DNA from: Quillaja saponaria
Taxonomy: Eukaryota; Streptophyta; Magnoliopsida; Fabales; Quillajaceae
DNA: 64,000 nucleotides
Assembly: GCA_029379385.1 (NCBI GenBank)
Contig: CM055618.1
Location: 15,725,071-15,789,070, forward strand
Reading direction: 5' to 3'
The position numbers and the translations under genes are program-made. The stretch's first letter is position 1; each line of letters starts with the position of its first letter. Shown here in pieces: positions 24,901 through 36,546 of this stretch. A model generated the notes under the pieces. It saw only the letters and a program-made list of their open reading frames with translations, was not told where the DNA came from and searched no databases.

Positions 24901-27206
24901 ACATGCGTAATGCATCAGCAACTTCTAGGCCCAATAAAACAAATAAGTAAACAAAAAACAGAATCTATGTAGTTTAGAACGCACCTGAAGAAATACAGAG
25001 GGAAGCTTTGGCTCTCCAATAATGCGCAAATATGATTCAACCTGCACTCGAGAAAACCGGTGTTTAACAAGAGTAAAAAAAAAAAAAAACACACTACAGA
25101 AATTAATCAAGCTCAGATTTTGCAGATAGATCTACATATGAAATTAAATAAATAATCATCAAAGTCACATACAGCGGATGATCTCAGCTGACTATCTGCA
25201 GCAGCATCATCCTCTCCAAATCCCTCTGCAATCAACCGCATCAAATTATGCGCCACCTTTATATTCACCAAATCTCCAGCATGCTCAAAAACTTTATTCA
25301 TGGTCTGTGAAGTAAAAATGCCAGGTATGGTTAATAAAAAAAAAAATGTAACGACCACCAAAGAAGGGAATATTGAGAATCACCTGTATAAACCAATGGT
25401 TACTTGGTGCAAATTGCTCAGCAAGTTCAACACATCGAGATGCTATATAGGTTTTGTAATGACTATCATTGATGCTTATCATGTAATCAATCATACGGTC
25501 AACAATCACTTCAACATTAGAGGACTTGGTCATCTTATATAGTAGCTCAAAAGTTTTTCGCTTCAGAGTATCATCAGGGTCCTGCATAACACACATCATC
25601 AGATCTCAAACTAAAACCAAACCTGGAAAGGGCGGGCATGAAACTAAGAAATGTCACATATGCATAAACCTAAAAAATACAACTACAGACTACAGTTATT
25701 CCAAGGTCCTATTGGAGACTCAGAGAAGTATGAAAATGCCGGGAAGGAATGAAGAACAACAAAAAAAGGTATGCAACTAAAGTAGTCCCAAGGTCAAAAT
25801 TGACACACAAACACGTTTGTTTAAAGTATTTAACAGAAAAAACTGTCACCTCTAAGCAATCGATTACGGCCAATTGATGTTTCTCTGCAATCTCCGGGCT
25901 TATCCTTATCAGTCGACCAAGAGCATCAATGCCCATATATTTGAGATTATGACTGTCACTCTGGATGCATAATGACAACACATTTATGAGTTCTTACAGT
26001 TGACAACCAAAATCTATAACAAACCTGATAGAATGTCCATTTTAGAAGATGCAGTAACACAAACCTTCAAAAATCTAGAAATAACGTCTGCAGCAGCTTC
26101 TAATAACTTAGGATTGGGATATATCAAAGAAACACAGCATATGCTCTCATACAGGATGGCATTTCCTATATTGCTAGATGAATCACACTTCTTGATTATG
26201 TCACTGATAACAGTATACATGTTTCCGCTTGCTTGCTTGTCACCACTTCCCAGTAATGCTAGAATTTTCAGCAACCTGATCTGCATATTCAAATTAAAAT
26301 TGTCCAATAAGCTGTATCTTGTGTCTTGCTGAAGATGAAATGCAAACAAAACAAAAGGCTTAAAAAATATTAATCATTTTAAGTTGCATTTGGTAATTGT
26401 CCAGGAAAAAAGCAAACCTGAATGAATGGAGCTGGCATCTGATGATAATCATAACTCTTCGGCAGTCTGCGCTCTGCTACTTGTTTTAGAATGCTAACCA
26501 AGCTGTTAACCAGATCCTTATAAGAATTTACGTCAATCGTTATAAGATCAAAAAGTGGACAAAGTGTGGCACCCATCACCCCAGGATCATTATCACACAG
26601 TCTCTTGCGGAAATTGCAGACCAAATGGGACACGGAAGAAGGAGATTTCTGATAAAAACGATGAAGGGCCATGATTGCCTTCTTCCTGACAGCTTCCTTG
26701 GAATGACCTAAGAGCTCTACAATCTGCGGAAGCACAGCTGGGATAGTTTCTTCATTAATCAACTTACAAACGGCATTAAGGGCAGCACAGACAACCAAAT
26801 AATTGTCAGACTTGAGGTCCTTCTGAATGGTATTAACAATGAGTATAATCAAGTCATGGTCTTCGTTTAAGAAAAGGGTCACCGCCAAATACCCAGTTCG
26901 CTTAAGAAGCAAATTGTCATCGTGGGTCATCTTAACAGCATGAATGTAACCAAAAGACGCATCGTGACCAAGCATCTCCACATAAACGAGGCGAATAATA
27001 AACTCTTTCATCTTGCGCTTGGGAATGTCAGGCTCAGAAATACGACGCTTAAGGGTTTCGATCTCATGGAGTACGATTCTGTCTTCTTCAGCTTTGGATC
27101 GAGCCTCCCCAATTGACTTTACGAGATCAAGAAACTCCTTGGATTGGCCAAATCCACCTTGGGAGCCCATGGCTAGCTCCCTACCGATCGTCTTCAATTG
27201 CTCCAT
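21965..27206 (-). CDS. AP4E: AP-4 adaptor complex subunit epsilon
   Basis: Ten exons join in frame, all phase 0: 27206-26418, 26280-26065, 25960-25850, 25581-25384, 25304-25173, 25041-24985, 24869-24753, 24474-24397, 23816-23673 and 23059-21965, giving 978 residues. Residues 1-614 are the adaptin N-terminal alpha-solenoid (SYLAVTLFLNEDHDL-like TGYLAVTLFLNEDHDLIILI, CAALNAVCKLI, AVRKKAIMALHRFY, SDSHNLKYMGIDALGRLI). The last exon encodes a Ser/Pro-rich hinge and ear-side tail, with ELPKPPVLP, KLAASLFGGSSK, PPPPDLLDLGEQ and the end QNPNLFKDLLG. AP-4 (epsilon, beta, mu, sigma) is a clathrin-independent coat at the trans-Golgi network; in plants it sorts vacuolar cargo. Length and motifs fit the plant orthologue (At1g31730, as I recall). 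The start was chosen at the family N-terminus MEQLKTIGRELA. Small ORFs in introns are shadows. Confidence 0.96.
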
Positions 27207-27254
27207 AAAAACTTATTTTGTATCGAATTCTTCGTTTTTGAACAAAACCCAGAT

Positions 27255-27267
27255 TTTTAGGGTTTTG
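27255..27267 (-). promoter_or_regulatory. Telo-box in AP4E 5' region
   Basis: The word ttagggttttg on the plus strand reads AAAACCCTAA in the sense of AP4E, about 50 nt upstream of the start codon. Telo-boxes (AAACCCTA) near the transcription start are common in plant housekeeping genes, often beside site II elements. It may be in the 5'UTR. Confidence 0.5.
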
Positions 27268-27599
27268 AATATAAAATCCGAAGCATTAATTAGGACTCTA
27301 AAAGAGAAAGCAGAATAAGTTAGACAGATCTGGTATACTCCTTCCTAGTTTGGAAGATGAAGTGAGATGCAAAAATGGGGTGGGGAGTAAGAGAAGGAAA
27401 AGAGTGATCTGAAAGAAAAAAAGTTTAAGGATGTTGATGAAGAAAGCACACGGCGTTGTGTGGTGTCGGAGAAATCACAGAGCAGCAGAGACTGACAAAA
27501 ATTGAAAACGAGGTGGAGAAAACGTGAAAGTAGAAGTAGCACGTGTCTCGTGCATCGCACGGGATGGTCCAATTTATCTTTGTTTGGCTTATTTTTGTT

Positions 27600-28840
27600 T
27601 AGGTCTCTAAATATTACCTTATTTTTTTAATTCAGTCCTTCTAACATATTTTAGATCAATTTCATCCTCAATTAAATTTTATTTTCTAGTAAGAGAATCA
27701 TAAAAACAATTAAACATATATAGTTTAGCACATCATATAAGTCATAAGAAGAATAAGATGATATAACTATATAGTTGACTCTTATATAACGTTTGACAAT
27801 AACAAGAAAATATAAACTTATATTATTGACTCTTGTATATTATATATGATAATATAAGTTATATAATAAGGAAAATAATAATAAAATAATAATATAACAA
27901 TTAAATAATTGTACATTCTAATATATTATAAAATTATATCTTATATATTTTTATACGATGCATCAAATGAACTATTAACTATTTTTATATCAAGTAAGGT
28001 TATTTTATTTACACAAAATTTTAATTGAGTTAATATTGTGTTTTCGATTTAATTTTCATTATGTCTCATATTTGCATCTCCATCAAAATTTTCTTTAATC
28101 TTGCTATAATTTCTTACATTTTAAGAGAATTTTTATTTACAAATGTTAAAATTATCATTCTCTTTGCTTGTTTAGTTGTCTTCCTCTTAACTTATATAAA
28201 CAATTTTTACTTAAAAATTGATAAAAATGCATTTATAAGACTCTTTTGAATACAAACAAAAGCACATTAATTTAATTAAAGACTTTAAAAACACGATGAC
28301 CGAAACTAATATTAGGCCTAAAAACAAAGACAACCCTTAGTGGTGGGATAAGCTAGACTTAGATGGATAATTAGAGAATAATAATATTATATATATACTA
28401 CTTTCTCATATTATAATAATTTATAAATATGATGAGAAAAATAAGTGTATTTATATTATAAAAATTTACGTAAGATTGCTTTTCTTAAAGGAAAAATGAA
28501 ATAATTCTTCCAACTCATACTTAAGAGTCTAAAAATGATTGTAAAACTGGCTGTTTCATCATGTGAGCTAATTTAAATGGTGGAATTTGCCAGTTAGATA
28601 GTATGCTTCATCTCTAGAAGAACAATTTATCAATGAGGAAAGATATTTTACCTTATTTGAAACTTTTGAAACAAAATTAACAAAAATCAAATCTTTAGGG
28701 ACAATATTGAGAGTAAGGTAATACTTTGAGGACCACTAGTGTCATTCTCCTAATTTACCATCTCTTTTTTGAGCTTTCATTTGCTACTGCTGGGTCTCTT
28801 ACTCAAGCGGATGGCCCGTTGTACATATCCAGAAAGAAAG
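27600..28840. other. AT-rich intergenic region between divergent genes
   Basis: AP4E (-) and the NNF1-like gene (+) are divergent. The centre is extremely AT-rich, with ATATA and AATAATA tracts near 27820-27960 and 28375-28450. ORF 28061-28249 is hydrophobic low-complexity translation of AT-rich DNA and is not called. Confidence 0.6.
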
Positions 28841-28849
28841 AAATCAAAA

Positions 28850-28862
28850 TGGGCCGGGCCCA
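28850..28862 (+). promoter_or_regulatory. Paired site II elements (TCP-type)
   Basis: The sequence tgggccgggccca holds TGGGCC and its near mirror GGGCCCA back to back, about 124-136 bp upstream of the NNF1-like start codon. Site II elements (TGGGCY) are bound by TCP transcription factors and are typical of plant cell-cycle and housekeeping promoters, which suits a kinetochore gene. Confidence 0.6.
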
Positions 28863-28985
28863 ATACAAAAGAATTTGGTGAGCTGCAGTTACTGCCTTCT
28901 GTGTCTTATTCTTCTCCCTCTTCATTTCTGAGCAATTTTTGTTTCAAAAATTTATCTGTTTTAGGCTGTTGTAGTTTTCTAAGCT

Positions 28986-31900
28986 ATGGAGAAAAGGGTT
29001 GATCTTGGAGGTAGTGTATCTCCTTCTGTTGGAATAGGGTCGAAGTATTTGGATTTGAAGAAATCGTTCAAGTTTGCAATACATTCTTTGCTAACAGCCT
29101 TTTCTAAGGAGGTACATGTTCATTTTGTTATCTGCCCATGTTTCTTTCTCAAATTAGTTTCTTAATTCCCGCATTTTAACTGAAAGTTTCAGTTTTTTTG
29201 GTATCTGAAGGAATTTGAGCTAGAATTATGAGATTTTGAAGGAATTTATATCTTCTAGTGTTTAATGTGTTGGAATTGGAAAATACATATTGCTGCTAGG
29301 ACTTATATTTAGGTGAACAGGATTATACTTCAAAATTAAGAATCTTGATGCGAGATTGAGCTGTTTTCTTGTTATCTAATTTTTCTTGAGAGTGAAAGGG
29401 GTAGCAAAGTCATAGTTGTAATCTTAGCTTACAATTTAAGCACTCTGGATCTATGTTCTTCATATTGTTCCCTGGTTAAGAAGGATGTATTATGTTTTTG
29501 TGGGGTTTCAGAAAATTGTTTATTTTTTTATCAACACTAGACTTATTTACCAAGCATAACACCCCCTTCCCCGATTAAAGAAGGGATTCTTTTGAATAGA
29601 GGTCAACATTGTTACATTATATACCAGGTTGAGAGTTGAAACGCCATTCAGTGACTTATTAACTTTTGTTCTCTTTCTATCTTCTGTTCAAGATAGTTGA
29701 GTTTGACACCATGTTTCTGTTTTACTTAAAAGGAAGCATTTCCAAAATTCACTAATGCTGAACGAGAATGTCTCTATCATCTATTTATTCAGGTATGTTC
29801 TTTGAATTTATGTCTTACATATCGGATGTTACATTTGACATAGGCCAGCACGTGGCGTGAGATTTTCTTGATTAATTGTTATATACTGAAAGTAGGCAAG
29901 CCATGAATGACGTAGCCTGTATGTGTAGTATACCCAAAATTTCGGGTAAGGAAGTACACATATCAATTATGTAATTGTAAAGATTTATATACAAAATAAG
30001 CACATTTAATTGTTAAAAGATAACGATTCAACTGAGCATCTATATTTATTGGTCACACATATCATCGTAAAGCTGTAAAACAATATAGATTAGAAAACTG
30101 CCAATATGCTCACATTAGATTTAAAGCTGCTTACTCCTTTTAACCTATCAACAAAAATTGAAGTTTCAATAAATTAATCTATGTTTAGTAGGAAGATTAC
30201 ACAAGTATTTGTAGGCTATTAGGAACTTTTGTTTCTTTTCTTCATTCTTCATTCTTCTTTCTTTTTTCTTTTCTTTTATTGGTTTGCAAGTTTGTAATTT
30301 AAAAATGACTACCAGAACCAAACTTCAGAACTAAGAAAGACTACGAGAAACGCCTAATGCAATTAACCCAAAATAAATAAGTCACATGGAGTTCTTGAAA
30401 AGCCCTAATGGATCTGTCGTATTACTAAGATACCCTTGACTTTTGAAATACAGTAAAACATAATATAAAGAAAATCAGTGGAATAATAATGTACAGAAAA
30501 CTAAGGTTCATAATATACTATTCTAGACTACCTCTGGTCCCAAGAAGGATGCAGAGTATTTTAATATAGTTTCTTTCCTTTTTTCTTTTTGGTTTTTGTT
30601 TTAGTTTAATTCTTCACACTTCCTCTTTTTTGAGCCCGTTCTGGCCTATATCAGTTTACAAACTTATATTTGCAACATGTGGTGATAAAGGCCTGGTATT
30701 GGTTGGTGATAATTGAATATAATTAAAGGAAATAAATCAAAGAGAATATTAGATGAGGGAAATGAGTTCCATAACCAGTTAAGGCTACCAAGTTCTTCTG
30801 CTGCACTTAAGAGCATTTGTAACAAATCCTGTATTTTCTAGAAAAAAAAAAGGTGATATTAATCTCATTTTTGTTCTTATTCTTATGCTTAGTACTAAAG
30901 ATGCTTGAATGTTCATTTGAGTTTTAAGCTTTTACCAATGTTTTTTTTTGCGGTGTGTCAAAATTTCAGGTCATCACTTCTTTGCATGAAAATATAGAAG
31001 TATACACATTATTGCTGACTTTGTTTGGTAAATGTCACATTTGGGTTCTTCTGGATTTCCAGTTGCTTCAATCACATAATTTAATGGCTGCAGGATATAA
31101 AGAGACTAGTTAATGCTATTCAAAAGAAGGCCTTTTGAAGTTACAGATACATCCTTGTTAGTGACTGCTGACTACATTATACTCTGGCTAATAAAATACA
31201 CTCGTGAAGAAGTCCATTTCTGGTTCAAGTTCTTTAATTGGAAAAGTGAAAAGCAGATATCGGGTAAAGTATATGAAAATTGAACTTTAGCTGCAACTTT
31301 GCTATCCAGCAGAATGAATCCATTATACAGACTTTGAAAATTAAATAATATAAATATAATTTGGGTTGTATTGGAGTTCACACCTTTCTAGGCAATTGTA
31401 AGTGATAATGAGATAAGGTTCAGTATCTGGAGCTTTTTTAACTAAATAAAAAACAATGGTAAAATACAAACAAATACCCAGGCCAAGACATGAGAAACAA
31501 TTTAAGCAAAATACATATTATAATATGCATTGTACAGCATATATAATGATGCTTATAATTTTATTTTATTTTTACTAGTCTGAATTCCGAATAAAATGTT
31601 ATTTTAACTTTACAGTGTCAGTTTGAGGCCGTCTGTAGTGAAACACAGGTATATCTTGACCATTGTCCCTGATCTTATCAATTTTGTCCCCATTAGCATT
31701 ATTCAATTTCTAAATTAGTGTTGCACAATCATACACATTACAGTACATGCTGGGTTGGCTTTGTCTCCATGGAGTTGACTTTTCTTGCTCTAATGTCTTA
31801 TGTTCTAAAGCAATCCAAAATGGCTCATAACTATTATTTTGCCTATTTAAGAGTTCCAATGACGTGACTGCCATAAGATGGCATTTCAAACTGATTAAAG

Positions 31901-33563
31901 CGACAGAAACACTTCATTGATTTCAGGGCCACATTTAGATTTTATTTGTACAATTAATATGTGGATGTACTGCTATGGAAAGGTTCTGAACATGACTTAA
32001 TGAAGAGAAATGCAGCTAAGAAATAGAGGCCGCATAACTACTTTTCAATGTATTTTTGTTGTGGAAACATAATTATTTCAATGTGGGCTTTTCATGATGA
32101 CTGAAAAAAAGTTGGAGTACATACAAGTTACAACTTCTTGTTGGAGTGAAAAATGTTGGTTTTAAAGGTTGTCATATGGAATCCAGTATGCAATTTTTGT
32201 GATTCAGTCCTGAGATAGAATTAAGAATATATAAACTACTTTCTTAGAACTTGAATTTTACATAATTTTGCATTGTAATTGATATATTTTTCTAATTTCT
32301 AGAGCCTAGTAATGGAACTAGTCATTTCAGTGACTGATTGGCTTATAGGCATATCAGCAAATTGGCACTTGACTCTTATGGAATCCTTCCTCTGTGTGTT
32401 GTCGAATCCCTGCTATTGGGGTTTACATGTCAAATTTCTTTCTCATGCAGGTGAGAACCACTCTTGATGCTGTAGAGCAATTGGTAGAACAGCAGGACCT
32501 GGATGCTTTGTTTCAGATAAGTAAGTAGCATTTTTTACTCCAGAATGGTTGTGTAATGTATGGTCAACTTAAATCTTTGAGAACATATTAGGTGGTTATA
32601 TATGTTTGAAAAGAATCATTTTAGGTATGAAATAAATCTGTGCATCTCAAAGTGAATGATCAGTGAACTTTAAACTTTCTCTCTCACTCGCTCACCCTCG
32701 CTCTAAATGGAGATCATACATCTTTGTCTTCAGAATGCCTAGTTAAGTGTGTTTGTCAGCATTTCAGCAATAGTGATATGCTAATTTCTAATATGGGATT
32801 TCTACTTGATCTATATGCGTAGCATATTATTTATTTCTGAAATAGTAATATGCTGTTTTTTCTATTAAAAAAAGTATTGTGAATACATTCGACTTATTGA
32901 TTCAATAAAGAAGAATTGTCACAAATGCAGGAGTAATGTAATGAATGTTGCTCACAATCTATTAACAGAAAAGAAGAATGAGATCCAATACATGACACGT
33001 ATGTTGCCATTGGTGAGTACAGAAAAAAGAAAGAGTATATACTGGTATCTCTCTCGCTACACCTTCAGTCTTCCTTCTTTCTTTCTATCTCTGACCCTTT
33101 GTAAACTTGTCTAGAAAACCTAACACCTATGTCCAGAAGGATTTGAGTTCAATCACTTTATACAATAAAGTTAAGAGATACAACCAAATATTTAGCTTAT
33201 AACTGAAAGCATCATGTAAATTGACCTTGCTAGCCGATGACATCAAACCAGGCTGTCGAAAATGTTATTGGTCCAAACCTGTCCATTCTCGGCCCTACTA
33301 TGGGACAATATATAGTACATGTTCTGTCTCAGGCCCTAAATTTATGCTGGCTGCCCCATGCAAACACGTACACATCAAAACGGTTTGGTCTTCCTTTTTC
33401 TTTTTCCTCCTCCTTGCAACTGATTATTCTGTCACCACTCATTTTTCAGGCAGAGGAACATAATCGCCGAATGCATACTTGTGTTGAACTTCTTAAGGAA
33501 GGCCAGCAAGACTTATCTGGTGTACCAGACGCTGTTAAGAATGCACATAGTCTCAAATTTTAA
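28986..33563 (+). CDS. NNF1-like kinetochore protein (MIS12 complex)
   Basis: Seven exons join in frame: 28986-29111, 29733-29792, 30970-30999, 31616-31648, 32451-32520, 32969-33012 and 33450-33563, giving 158 residues, all GT..AG. The product is helical: SFKFAIHSLLTAFSKEEAF, ERECLYHLFIQVITSLHENI, CQFEAVCSETQ, RTTLDAVEQLVEQQDLDALF, then a charged tail (KKKNEIQYMTRML, AEEHNRRMHTCVELLKEG). A helix pair followed by an F-x(4)-C segment and an LD-x(2)-EQLVEEQ-like helix resembles NNF1/PMF1 of the Mis12 kinetochore complex, which links centromeric chromatin to Ndc80. Position between AP4E and CYP707A agrees with Arabidopsis At4g19350 (EMB3006/NNF1, from memory). Exons 3 and 4 are only 30 and 33 nt, so the model could be missing or misplacing a small exon, especially around 32520-32968. 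Confidence 0.62.
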
Positions 33564-36546
33564 CTTCCTTATTCCACTGAATCAAAGGAACAAAACAATT
33601 TTCAGATCATGGTTTAGCGTACTTGATAGTTTATTAGATTGTTTCTTGCTGAAATTGTAGTTAAGAAGCAGGAATTTGGATTATGGGACATATAACAGCA
33701 GTAATGGAATCCATTATTCATAATGCACTTCCAGTGTATTAACAGGCATCATTTGGTGGATCACTTGCACAAATATTTGTATCTTTCACTTCGTTCAGCA
33801 TTGACCTTCACTTTCACCTGCATTTCATCTGAAGGTGCTAATGTAAGATCAACATTCTTAGCAAGCAGAGCAAGTAGCTGCGTGGATTATTATTTACAGC
33901 ATCAGTTTGTTTTTTCTCTTTTCCCTATTATTCTAAGCACAGTGAGAAGCAAAAATACATGTCTTACTTGTTTGTGTTACTTGTGTCAAGCATCACTCTT
34001 GTAGAACTTGTGCTTTGTGCATCTTCGTCGTATGACCTTTCTTGTAGTGCCAATGAGTGACTCCTTGTAATAGTGCAGAATGTATTATATGATGGGTTCA
34101 TTTTCTTCTTTTGAAACTCAATGAACTGCAATTGAAATTGCATGATGGTGTACACAAGTTTGATCATAAGTAATACCATTATCATCTGATAGCCTGTATG
34201 TCTTTTCATCAACTTCAAATGAAATTAGTTTCTTGTCTAGAAATATTTGTGGGAACACATGAATGATACAGTATTTGAGATTTTCAAAGTAATTATGTAT
34301 TCAAGTTTCAAATTAAATAAGGTATTGCAACGCTATGAGAAACTGATTGTGAACCAATTGCTGTTGGTTTTAATGATTTTTCCTATTTTTAGTAAAATAT
34401 ATGAACAGTTACACAAACAGACAGAGATGAGTTCTCTTAATAAATTGACGTTTGAATTTATTATTTAATTGAGTGTGCAGATGATAGAAGCGAGCCTCTG
34501 TTCTCCTTCGTCATTATCATCATAAATTATTATATTATTTAAAATCTTATAGAATGAATAGGGTTTAAATTTATTATTTAATTGAGTGTGCAGATGATAA
34601 AAGCTAGTCTCCAACTCATGGTCTCTTTCTTCATTATCGTCATAAATTATTGCATTATTTTAAAAACTTATAGTGAATACGTGTCTTTAATCAATCGTAT
34701 TCTTAAATTTGTGACATAAAGATTAGAATCATTACATATTGTTGCCATGTGTTTGATGTAACATGTTTCAAATCAACAACCATCTATCAATACAACATCA
34801 GAGATCACTACTTGACATACACATGTGCTATATTTATTAGAGCTGGAGATCCTTAAGCCAATATTTGGCTAAGTTTTAGAAAATATAGCAAAGTCAAAAC
34901 AATCAAAACAGAAGCTATTTTTCCATTCATGTGAAAAAAATTAAGTCATATACAGGTTATTGACATTGACAAATTCACAAACTTACATAATGTGGCCAAG
35001 TGTTGAATCAATGTAGAAAATTGAATGAACAAACTTTTTAATCATTGAAATTTCTGCCAAAATCTACTGTAAATTATTGTCAACAAGGTTATTAATAGTC
35101 TAAAAAGGCTGTTTTAGATAATGAATATGAAATAGTCACCTCAGTCCTCATATATAATGACAAAACTTACAGATTCACAATCAATATCAGATGCTAGGAA
35201 ACAGTCATCAGATTCTGAAAATGAGATGAAGAAAAGTATCGAAAATATGTTGGAAATTCAATTGAGTGACTTTCTCACAAAACTTCAGCCATGCTTGCTT
35301 GGTTGGTAGAGGAGAAAATAGGAACTAAGGAATGAATATGAACAATTTTTGTCAAATTTCAACTCTACCAAAAGAAGTGTTAAGCCCCATATATAGAAGT
35401 TTTGGGAATAACACATGAAGTTAATTATATTCTATCTATGGTCTCCATGCTACTTTTCCTTCTCTATAGGCAATTGTCATTGAAACAACCTAGCTATCTA
35501 TCTTCTATGATTTTATGTAGTTTGGTGGATTTCTTCATAGTGCTATGTATCTAGAATTATATTTATGAAACGATATATGTAAAAGAACTAATGTACATGA
35601 CCATGATTGATTGGCAATCTGCCAAGCATTTGATTTTTCGGTTAGACAAAAAATTTGATTTTCTGAACACATGTTTGGAAGATGGGATGCATGAATATTA
35701 ATGATGCGAATGATTAGTAAATTCCGTGGAAGATCAAAGTATTGAAACTTCTTTAGAATACATTAGACTAAATTGTTTTGTTGAAAATTCTTTATATAAA
35801 ATGAATAAATCTCACATATATTTTATATATACTGAAGTTTTGAATATCACTTATTATTATTTTTTAAATTATGAGAAGGTTATAATATTGAAAATAGTTA
35901 TTATTTTAAAATAACAAAAATCTCTGAAACTTCAATTTCTTATAAAAATAATAATTTAAGCAAACATTCAAATTTTAATTTATACATACGTGATTTAGTT
36001 GTATCATGAGACAACTTGATATTAATATATTATCAAACTTTTTATATGATGTTAATAAACCATAATTTTTTCCTACTTTTATGATATCGTTCTATCATAA
36101 CATATAGTTTCAAGTTATGTTAAATAAAACATATGAAATAACAACTATGATGTTAGTAAAACACGTGGTCATTCAATAATAAAAATCAAAACTATCACTT
36201 AACGAAAACACCCTAACATGGGTACAAGCTACTTTAGAATGCATTCATCCCAAAATCATTGGAGGAATTTTCTCCTCACATAATATGAAAAGAATAAAAT
36301 TGAAGACAAAAAAGAAGCCTCTTCTGTACACTTAACTTCTTTGTGCCAATTCTTAGCCAAAAAAAAGACTTCTTTGTGCAAATCTTAAAATTTCTCTCTC
36401 TTGACCAAAAATGAAAGGAAGCAGTTACCCTCCTTGGATATTACTTTTGGTCTCCATCTGCATCATTTTCTTGAGAAAGTGTAAACCCATTTGTCAATTG
36501 TGAAGTCATCCTCTGAACATTCGGAAAAGTTTTTTCTGATTTTGAG
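33564..36546. other. Convergent intergenic region, about 3 kb
   Basis: This holds the 3' ends of the NNF1-like gene (+) and CYP707A (-). GC-richer sequence to about 34000 may be extended 3'UTR. A 113-bp tandem duplication lies at 34451-34673. The stretch 35700-36200 is very AT-rich. ORFs here (33723-34004, 33964-34218, 34247-34468, 35726-35914) show no family motif and are not called. Confidence 0.6.
34451..34673. repeat. Two-copy tandem duplication, period 113 bp
   Basis: The unit starting tttgaatttattatttaatt and containing gagtgtgcagatgata and cataaattatt occurs at 34451-34563 and again at 34564-34673. About a dozen differences separate the copies, including a small insertion in the second. 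Non-coding. Confidence 0.88.

Noticed and set aside
28061..28249. 62-codon plus-strand ORF
   Set aside because: It is a low-complexity hydrophobic translation in an extremely AT-rich stretch.
30970..30999. Alternative without the 30-nt exon of the NNF1-like gene
   Set aside because: Skipping keeps the frame, but the segment VITSLHENIE continues the amphipathic helix and has good splice sites, so it was kept in the model.
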